Part shown: positions 57,185 to 64,000 of the stretch, piece by piece
Layout of the letters: each line of letters starts with the position of its first letter
Position numbering within the stretch: position 1 is the first letter of the stretch
Assembly: GCA_003550325.1 (NCBI GenBank)
Contig: QKWP01000007.1
Location: 376,987-440,986 of the forward strand
DNA: 64,000 bases
Reading direction: 5' to 3'
Source: Gigaspora rosea
Lineage: Eukaryota; Glomeromycota; Glomeromycetes; Diversisporales; Gigasporaceae
Made by a program: the position numbers and the translations under genes
The notes under the pieces: generated by a model
Database searches by the model: none
The model's input: only the letters and a program-made list of their open reading frames with translations
Told to the model about the DNA's origin: nothing

Positions 57185-57540
57185 TCTATTATAATCTGTG
57201 AAGATATTACTTTTTAAATATTTGCACAGATTTTTGCTAAAAATTTGTGAAGAACTACAAAAATCTAAATTTTGAAGATCTTTGTAATTTTTTAAACAAG
57301 ATTCTGTACTTATTTGATAAATTTGAAGATCACTACAGATTACTAATATTTTTATTTTCTCGATTCTATTATAATCTGCGAATATTATACTTTTTAAATA
57401 TTTTCACAGATTTTTGGCAAAAAATCTGCAAAGAAATGCAAAAATCTAAATTTTGAAGATCTTTGCAATTTTTTAAACAAAATTCCATACTTATTTGATA
57501 AATTTGAACATTACTACAGATTATTAATGTTTTTATTTTC
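57185..57540 (+). repeat. tandem duplication of about 180 bp
   Basis: Both copies contain CTATTATAATCTG, TTTTTAAATATTT, CACAGATTTTTG, AAAAATCTAAATTTTGAAGA, TTTTTTAAACAA and ACTTATTTGATAAATTTGAA in the same order. Confidence 0.9.
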
Positions 57541-58555
57541 CTGATGTCAGATGTTTAAATTTAACCAATTCTTAAATATATAAAGTGACACAAATCCTTA
57601 ACGATTTCTGGAACAGAAATTATTTTTAACGATTTTGGGCTCATTAGAATCATTTCATTAAGATGAAAATTTTAATAGTTGTTTTATCCAAATTAGATCA
57701 TTGGATCAAAAGTTATTTGCTGTTGAACCTTTAAGAAGCTTTAATAGATAATTTTAAATATACATAAATATGAATATTGGCCAATCAGATTTATAATCCA
57801 TATTTAGTTGGAAATTGGTGACTATACTAAGAGTTTATTATTAATAAAATTGGTAAAAAATCAAATTTTTATAGTGATAGTGATTATAAGTGATTTGTGA
57901 CTATAATAAGGTTTTTTACTATGTTTTAAGTCTGTCACGCAATATTGGGTGCTTAAATAAAGGTGAGACTATATGGGATGTGACTATAAGAAGGGACAAC
58001 TGTATTTATAAGTACTTTTAAAAGATTATTTATTTGTTTAATTTGATGCTAATATGAAATTTTAGGTATATTAAGCATAAAATAATATTAGAAGCAGTAT
58101 TGATTAACAATAAAAATAATTTATAATAAGGAAGATTATATAAATAAGTATACTCAAATTTTAATTAAAAATTAAATAAGATTTGTATATTACTTATTTG
58201 ATAATAAATATATTTACTTATTTTATCAAAATAAGATGAATTTTAATTTTGAAACATAATATTATCTTATTATTCTGTAATAGATATTTTTATTTGTACA
58301 ACTATTTTTTATTTTTGTGATAATATAATATATTTTAGTTGCAGAAAAAATAAATATTTTTAAAATTAGCAAATAAATTTATTTAATTAGTTGCAATGCA
58401 CAATAAAAAAGAATTGAATGTTAGACAATGTATATAACTATATTGTTTTTAATAGTTACTATAGCCAATTAGAATAAAAATTTTTATAGTTTTATTTTTT
58501 TGAAATAGTTAGTATTCAAGTTTGTATACTAAATAAAATAGTTTAAAAAATATAT
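57541..58555. other. AT-rich stretch with one eroded core module
   Basis: Positions 57585-57730 carry the AACGATTTCTGGA, TTTTGGGCTCATTAGAATCA and ATTGGATCAAAAGTTATTTG blocks also found in the foldback at 19760-20880. No partner arm was found. The rest is AT-rich without a gene. Confidence 0.5.
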
Positions 58556-58559
58556 AATA

Positions 58560-59060
58560 TATAAAAAAAATATATAATAAATAAGAAACTCTTTTTGATG
58601 ATCACTTGGACCAAATTTTTCGACGAAAGAAAACAAAAGTTTTTTGTTGGAGCATTGATAGTATTCACAGGACCTACGGTTTTTACAAAGGTCAATTTCT
58701 CTATTTAGGGAAACTCCTTTGATATATTCGGCATGCAAGCCAAAAGCATTTTAGCACAAGATAACTAGCAGGAGGTGGTGCCCTTGTGCAAAAAATTTTG
58801 GTAGAGTTATCACTTCTATTCTGTCGATGAAGTAACCTGTGACATTAAAATAGAGAATAACAAAGAAATGAGTTTTTTGACTATACTCTCCTTTAAATTT
58901 CTTACAAGTGATTCTTTGGCATCATTTTTCTAATCTTCCTCCATTTTTTCAAAAATTTCAATAAAAAGTAGTGATTTGGTTTACTCCCTTCAAATGATCA
59001 ACAGTATTTACCTTTTCAAAATTTGGACGGACCCAGTAGAATGCAATCACATAATGTGTT
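58560..59060 (-). pseudogene. coding-like relic of unknown family
   Basis: It is less AT-rich than its surroundings. Minus-strand frames read VIAFYWVRPNFEKV, GYFIDRIEVITLPKFFAQGH, HAEYIKGVSLNREIDLCKN and FVEKFGPSDHQKEF, separated by stops and frameshifts. The composition and the runs of charged plus aromatic residues suggest former protein coding. I do not recognise the family, and no start or splice sites can be fixed. Confidence 0.35.
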
Positions 59061-60165
59061 TGTTTACGAATACGGTTTCAGTGCTACTCTATATAATATA
59101 GCTTAGTTGATGGTTTAGAGATATTCGAGGTTGGTCATATAGTCAGAAGAAAATATTAGTTAAGGCGTAGCTTTATAGTAAAGATATACAATAGTTGCAG
59201 TTGTTATATAATTTTTATTCAACCTACCACAGGTTATAATAGTGTATTCCCTTTTATTTGAAATGGACAAGGTATTAAATGAGATCACAGACATATACAA
59301 CAAACGAATACGCAAACACATATAGTAATTTTAGGGACTTCAACTGCATAATAGATTTAGAGTTAGATAAGATATCAGAGAGCAAAGCTGGTAATCATAG
59401 AGTTCTTTTTCCATTAGTTTTTGTTTCTTTTTTATTAATCTAGCCTTCATGCTATACCATGTAGTTTTTTTCTTTTTTGTTTTCCTCTTCCATTTTTTGG
59501 TTTTGTTCTTTTTTCTTTTTGTAATTTCGTTTTCTTGGCTTTTGATCTTTTTTTTGTTTGCCCCCTCTTCTTATTTTGTTTTTAATAAATTTCTTGTTAA
59601 TTAAAGAAATACGAAAGAGAGAAGAAGCCATTTTGGTGTGGCATTTAGGCTAGTTTAGCATAGCCTCTAGTTTTTAGATTCATCTTCAAATTAGTGTGGC
59701 AGGTTGTGCTTGGGCACCTTTAAAGAAGCCGGATAATGTCAGATTTGCAAATTAGGAGTAAACAAGTGTATTAATATAGCAATATATTTAGTATCTTAAT
59801 AAAATACTGGCGAAACTGCCTAAGTGAAAAAAATAAATATAATATAATAAATAAGATCATACTAATAAATAAGATCTTAAGATTTACAGATAGAGACTTA
59901 ATTTAAATACTTTATTGTATTTGTTTCTGGTAATATATTTGTTGTATTCTTTTCTAGTATAAATAATTTAACAAAAATATAAAAGACTAACTAAATATAA
60001 ACAATAATTTGATAATAATAGTAATATAACAAAGAGGTTACAGAGTAGCATTGTCTAAAGTAATTATCTGTTATAAATTTGTCTAATAATCAAGTCTAAC
60101 AAGTAACAATTTGCTTTTGCTTATTTTTTACATTTTTTTGTAAATTTTTCTATATTTAGTAATAT
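59061..60165. other. intergenic stretch
   Basis: Positions 59400-59590 are T-rich. No gene, RNA or paired ends were recognised. Confidence 0.5.
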
Positions 60166-60170
60166 TAATG

Positions 60171-60354
60171 CAGTCAACTCTTTCTATACTGAACCCTTGA
60201 GTCTGGCCAAAAAAAAGTTCACTATAAAAAATTACTATGTTTTCTTAAGAAACCATAGCTTTTTTTATACTGAACTATTAAAAAATTTTAAAATCTTGAG
60301 TTCTTTATAACCAGAGTTTATTATAACAAAGTTCGTTATATCCAGAGTTAACTG
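60171..60354. mobile_element. pogo-like MITE, sister of 25511-25699
   Basis: The ends are CAGTCAACTCTTTCTATACT and, in reverse complement, CAGTTAACTCTGGATATAAC. The right flank is TA and the left flank TG, a probable mutated TA. The internal GAACTxxxxxGTTC blocks match the other copy. It lies about 200 bp downstream of the kinase stop codon. Confidence 0.8.
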
Positions 60355-60551
60355 TATCTATTTTTGACTATTTTTCTGTAGATCTTTCTGTTTTTAGTAA
60401 TATATTAAGATTTTTAAATATGTTAGCTGTTCATAGATTGCTTGGAATTCTAGTCTAACAGGTATTCTACTATATTTAGCTAACAGTTACTATCATTTGA
60501 TCTAATTTTCAACTTTAAAGCACAAAGAAATTATTATTATGGATTTACAAA

Positions 60552-61982
60552 TTACAAAATAAACAAATTAGATATATTAGATGTATATATACCAAAACTT
60601 TCAACTTCATTAATATTAAGCCTAATTCGAGTAGAACCAGCTTGAGACAAATCTAAAATAAAAAAATAATATAATTTTTTAAATAAATTATTATAACATA
60701 ATTTTAATATATTGGTTGAAAATACCTTTAATTGCTTCTGAAATTAATTTTGTACTAATAAGTTTGCTAGTATACATGTCATCTGGATGCTTTGATATTG
60801 GCAATAATATAATAATTTTATCTGCATCTAAGAATTGCTTTTTAATTTCATTATCATTTAAACTAGCCATCTTATAAAGCCAATCATCTATTGTTTTCCA
60901 AATATCCATTGCACTAGGCCGTTTTTGTGGATCAGAATTCATGCACTTCTCATCCAATTCAGTATAGCATTTAGGAGTTCCAGATGCCAACTCTGGTTGC
61001 AATCCTTTGCAAATTTGGACTGCAAGTTTTATATCAAATTTATAACCATCAAAAGGTCTTTGTCCAGTTGACATTTCTGTCATAATTATACCAAACCCAT
61101 AAATATCTGCTGCTTGTGTAAACTGCTGATTGCCTGATAAAACTTCTGGTACAACATATGGCATAACTCCATAAATATCTCCTTCTAAAACACTTTCACA
61201 TCTTTTTCTAGACAACCCTAGATCTGCTATATAAGATCGTACATTTTCATTAGTGCATTGACCTTGCAAAATATTACCACTATGAAAATCTGCGTGAATG
61301 TATTCTGCGACTTTGTGGATATTATCTAGATCATCGGAAATATCTTTAAGTATTTGCAATCTAGTTTGCCATGTAAGTTCCCTAAAATTATTTCTTAAAT
61401 ATTTATAAAGACTCCCTTTATTAGCATACTGAAATACCATCAAGTATTCTTTTGTTTCTGTATTTTGAGTTATTCCATATATTGCGAGTTTACTATGATT
61501 CAATTTACATGTCATAAGACTTTTGAACTTAAGTTAAAAATGAATTAGTTCAATAATATTAGGTAAATTATAAAGCAATAAATTAGCTTACTTCTTTTAA
61601 AAAATCCGAATTGTTTTCCCTAGAATTGGTCAATGTCTTAAGTGCAACAATACTATTTGGTTCACGTGCTCTTTTGTAGATATAGATATTAGCGACATTA
61701 ATTTTTTCAACTTTTCGTATGCCATCCAACCATATTGCTGAATATACTGAGCCAAATCCTCCTTTACCAATTTTTTCAATATTAGATAATCTATTAAATG
61801 GGATCCAATCAATTACATCCTCATATTTAAAAGTTCTAAGTTGAAATTCTCTGATGCAATCATCAATATCTTCATTTATACTTATCCATTTTTGAACGGT
61901 TATATCAGGTTCACATGACAGACACCATGCTTCAGACGTGTTATTTTTATTACAATGTGCACATTTTCCGTACGTATACAAT
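60552..61982 (-). CDS. TKL-type protein kinase, 5' end unresolved
   Basis: Minus-strand exons are 61982-61592, 61527-60726 and 60652-60552, with GT-AG introns of 64 and 73 nt, giving about 430 residues. An N-terminal zinc-ribbon-like motif (C7, C10, C20, C23 of the visible frame) is followed by WIPFNRL and the kinase domain. The domain has a glycine loop GKGGFG (72-77), VALK with Lys 115, HAD-F-HSGN (catalytic Asp 210, Asn 215), DLG (Asp 232) for DFG, VPE for APE, and DIYGFGIIMTEM. The HRD Arg is Ala, so it is a non-RD kinase. It has the look of the kinase family expanded in Rhizophagus. No ATG lies upstream in the first visible exon, and TATAG precedes 61982, so at least one more 5' exon is expected. 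A GTGAGT donor 71 nt upstream, in the adjoining tandem repeat, would fit. If intron 3 were retained, the protein would end at 60691. Confidence 0.85.
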
Positions 61983-62034
61983 CTATAAAATAGATAATGT
62001 TTTATCGAGTCCGCAATTTTTTATACAGAATGTA

Positions 62035-63150
62035 AATAAACTTTTATACTCACCGGCTAAATTAATACGAATGAAATGATTTGTACATGATGTAAATAAA
62101 TATTTATTTTTTGTTTTGTGCACTTGTTTTGTTGTTTTTTATGCAATAAAATTATTAAATTTCTTTATACTCACCAACTAAGTTAATGAGAATGAAAAGA
62201 TTTGTACGTAATAATAAATAAATATTTATGCTCTTGTTTGTGAACTTGTTTTGCTGTTTTCATTTCGTAAAGTATTAAATGTTCTTTATACTCACTGAAA
62301 AATTAATGCGAATGAAATTATTTGTATGTAATGGTAAATAAGTATTTATGTTCTTGTTTTGTGAACTTGTTTTGCTGTTTTTTATGTAATAAAATTATTA
62401 AACGTTCTTTATACTCACCGACTAAATTAATGCAAATGAAATGATTTGTACGTAATGGTAAATAAGTATTTATGTTGTTGTTTTGTGAACTTGTTTTGCT
62501 GTTTTTATTCGTAAAATTTTTAAATGTTTGTTATACTCACAAACTGAACGACATGATTAATGCGAATGAAATGATTTGTACGAAATAATAAATTAAGTAT
62601 TTAATATGTTCTTGGTAGTGAACTTTTTTTGTTGTTTTTATTTCGTAAAATTATTAAATGCTCTTTATACTCACTAACTACATAATGCGAATGAAATGAT
62701 TCGTACGGAATAAAAATTAAGTATGTCTTGTTTTATAAATTTGGTTTGCTGTTTTTATTTCGTAAAGTTATTAATTTTTTTTTACTCACGTGCTAACAAA
62801 ATTATTAACGAGCATGCATGTAATGATTGTTCGTAATGGTAAATGTTTTTGTTTTGTGAATTTGTTTTGCTGTTTTTGTGCAAATATTTTTTATACTCAC
62901 CCGCTAACTTAGTGCGAATGTAATGGTTTGTACGTAATAGTAAATTAAGTATTTATGTTTTTTTTTATGAACTTCAGAACTTGGTTTTATTCCGTAAAAG
63001 TTATTAAGCTCTTTTATACTCACACACTGAAAGAAATGTTTAATGCGAATGAAGTGGTAAATAAGTATTAATGTTCTTTTTTTGTGAACTTATTCTACTG
63101 TTTTTATTTAGTAAAATTATTAAATGTTCTTTATACTTACGGACTAAAAT
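62035..63150. repeat. about 120-bp tandem repeat, about ten copies
   Basis: Each unit contains TTTATACTCAC, an (A/C)TAA(A/C)-TTAATGCGAATG part, AAATGATTTGTACGTAAT, TAAGTATTTATGTTCTTG and GAACTTGTTTTGCTGTTTTT. Units differ by substitutions and small indels. On the minus strand, the sense of the flanking genes, each unit carries GTGAGTATAAA, a good 5' splice-site sequence. The unit nearest the kinase sits one normal intron length from its first visible exon. Confidence 0.9.
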
Positions 63151-63292
63151 AACACAAACAATGAATATGAATTTAAATTGCTGATAAATGGATCAATAAA
63201 TGCACTTTATGCTTACTCCCTAATAACTAAAATGCATAAGAGATCTTGTTCCAAAATAAGCTACAAACATCATAATAAAAATTATAATTTAA

Positions 63293-63676
63293 TCACTTTT
63301 TAATCCATTCAATAAATTTATCTTCATTTTTTTCCACGCCAATTCCATCAAAGTAACAAATGGCAGTTTTCCAAATTCCCATGGAATTACCTGCCTCGGC
63401 GGCCTTCAAATAATATGTAAATGCTTTATTCTTATCTGCTTTAACTCCAATACCTAAGTAGTAACAATAACCAACTTGATACATTTCGTTAGAATTATTC
63501 ATATCTGCAGACTTTTGATAATATATTATTGCCTTGTTTTCATCCTTTTCAATTCCAATTCCATATTCGTGACAATATCCAAGCCTGTAGGTTCCGTCTG
63601 GATCTTTCATATCCGCCGATAAATTCAGTTTATTAAAATTATCAGTTATTTGAGAAATATCGTCTGATGAATTCAT
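63293..63676 (-). CDS. Sel1-repeat protein (possibly a terminal exon)
   Basis: It has 127 residues with three Sel1-like repeats of about 36 residues: YRLGYCHEYGIGIEKDENKA (from about 29), YQVGYCYYLGIGVKADKNKA (from about 65) and a shorter WKTAICYFDGIGVEKNEDKF (from about 101). Sel1 repeats form paired helices that act as protein-binding scaffolds. The ATG at 63676 is possible. The frame stays open another 16 codons upstream (including LTKEQLVNE) to a TAA, and AAAG just inside could be a splice acceptor, so an earlier exon beyond the window is possible. In this kind of fungus Sel1 repeats often follow a kinase domain, so this may be the 3' end of another kinase gene. The TGA at 63293-63295 ends the frame before the tandem repeats. 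Confidence 0.75.
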   Translation of the reverse strand: MNSSDDISQITDNFNKLNLSADMKDPDGTYRLGYCHEYGIGIEKDENKAIIYYQKSADMNNSNEMYQVGYCYYLGIGVKADKNKAFTYYLKAAEAGNSMGIWKTAICYFDGIGVEKNEDKFIEWIKK

Positions 63677-63789
63677 AGTTTCGTTTACTAATTGTTCTTT
63701 TGTTAAGCCTTTAAGAACAAATTAATAGAAATGTTAATGATAATACTAATGAGTGTATTTATTTACTGTACGTACAACTGTTGTGGAAG

Positions 63790-64000
63790 TGGGACTTATA
63801 AAATCTGTTCTAAAATTGTTAAGAATTGTTCGGAATGGAGTCGATTTTCCGAACGGAAGTTTATGATTGTACTTGTACTGTTTTCATTACGATGTTCGTA
63901 TGGGATGTAAAAAATAGAAAATTTTTGATTAAAAATTATCGTATAAAAAACGTATACATCCAATATTCATCCTTTAAATTTCGAAAGGAGTCGATTTTCC
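63790..64000 (-). repeat. dispersed repeat shared with nucleoside hydrolase upstream regions
   Basis: Read on the minus strand it contains ATACGATAATTTT, TTTTACATCCCATACGAACA, AATGAAAAC, GGAAAATCGACTCC and TTCCGAACAATT in the order seen at 27800-27895 and 31190-31310. It lies 115-320 bp upstream of the Sel1 start in gene sense, and 1.3-1.7 kb upstream of both hydrolase copies, also in gene sense. GGAGTCGATTTTCC occurs twice here (63837-63850 and 63987-64000). Confidence 0.75.

Noticed and set aside
62035-63150. CRISPR-like array
   Set aside because: The units are long, contiguous and diverging together, without constant repeats and unique spacers, and the genome is eukaryotic.

Overview
The window is very AT-rich eukaryotic DNA with short introns (64-73 nt; one of about 290 nt in a relic), few genes and many transposons. 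The best fit is an arbuscular mycorrhizal fungus of the Rhizophagus/Glomeromycotina type. The reasons are an expanded-family TKL kinase with an N-terminal zinc-ribbon-like motif, a Sel1-repeat protein, an RNF213-like relic and TTAGGG-type repeats. The organism is an inference from gene families, not from a database match.

Layout. 0-2.9 kb: purine-rich low complexity, AT-rich DNA and a hAT-type foldback. 2.9-6.6 kb: a decayed RNF213-like AAA+/E3 ligase gene, broken by a 1-kb retroposon and a small MITE. 7.8-9.5 kb: a TA-flanked element and two kinase relics in tandem. 10-19 kb: MITEs, decayed coding relics and a hAT element carrying a TTAA-flanked foldback. 19.6-23.5 kb: a second hAT element with three further insertions nested in it. 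25 kb: a solo LTR and a pogo-like MITE. 27.5-35.5 kb: a tandem segmental duplication carrying a secreted nucleoside hydrolase. The first copy is intact and the second is split by a 1.74-kb element flanked by a TAA duplication; that element contains a 380-base assembly gap. 36-60 kb: almost no genes, but palindromic (foldback) elements, a second copy of the 1-kb retroposon, a second solo-LTR candidate, minisatellites and A-rich tracts. 60.5-63.7 kb: on the minus strand, a spliced TKL kinase and a Sel1-repeat ORF separated by about ten 120-bp tandem repeats.

The probable working genes are the nucleoside hydrolase (29463-30666), the kinase (60552-61982, 5' end unresolved) and the Sel1 ORF (63293-63676). 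The nucleoside hydrolase has a signal peptide, so extracellular purine/pyrimidine salvage, possibly at a host interface, is a reasonable inference. The kinase and Sel1 families are usually read as signalling genes.

The most unusual pattern is a 65-70 bp core with a fixed order of short motifs (GATATC, ACTGGYCC, TTTTGATGAT, GTCTCRATGAGAC). It recurs in at least a dozen places, inside foldback elements that otherwise differ in their ends and target-site duplications. The coding relics also carry stop codons that look like C-to-T or G-to-A changes at Trp and Gln codons. Both kinase relics lost the same Trp codon.
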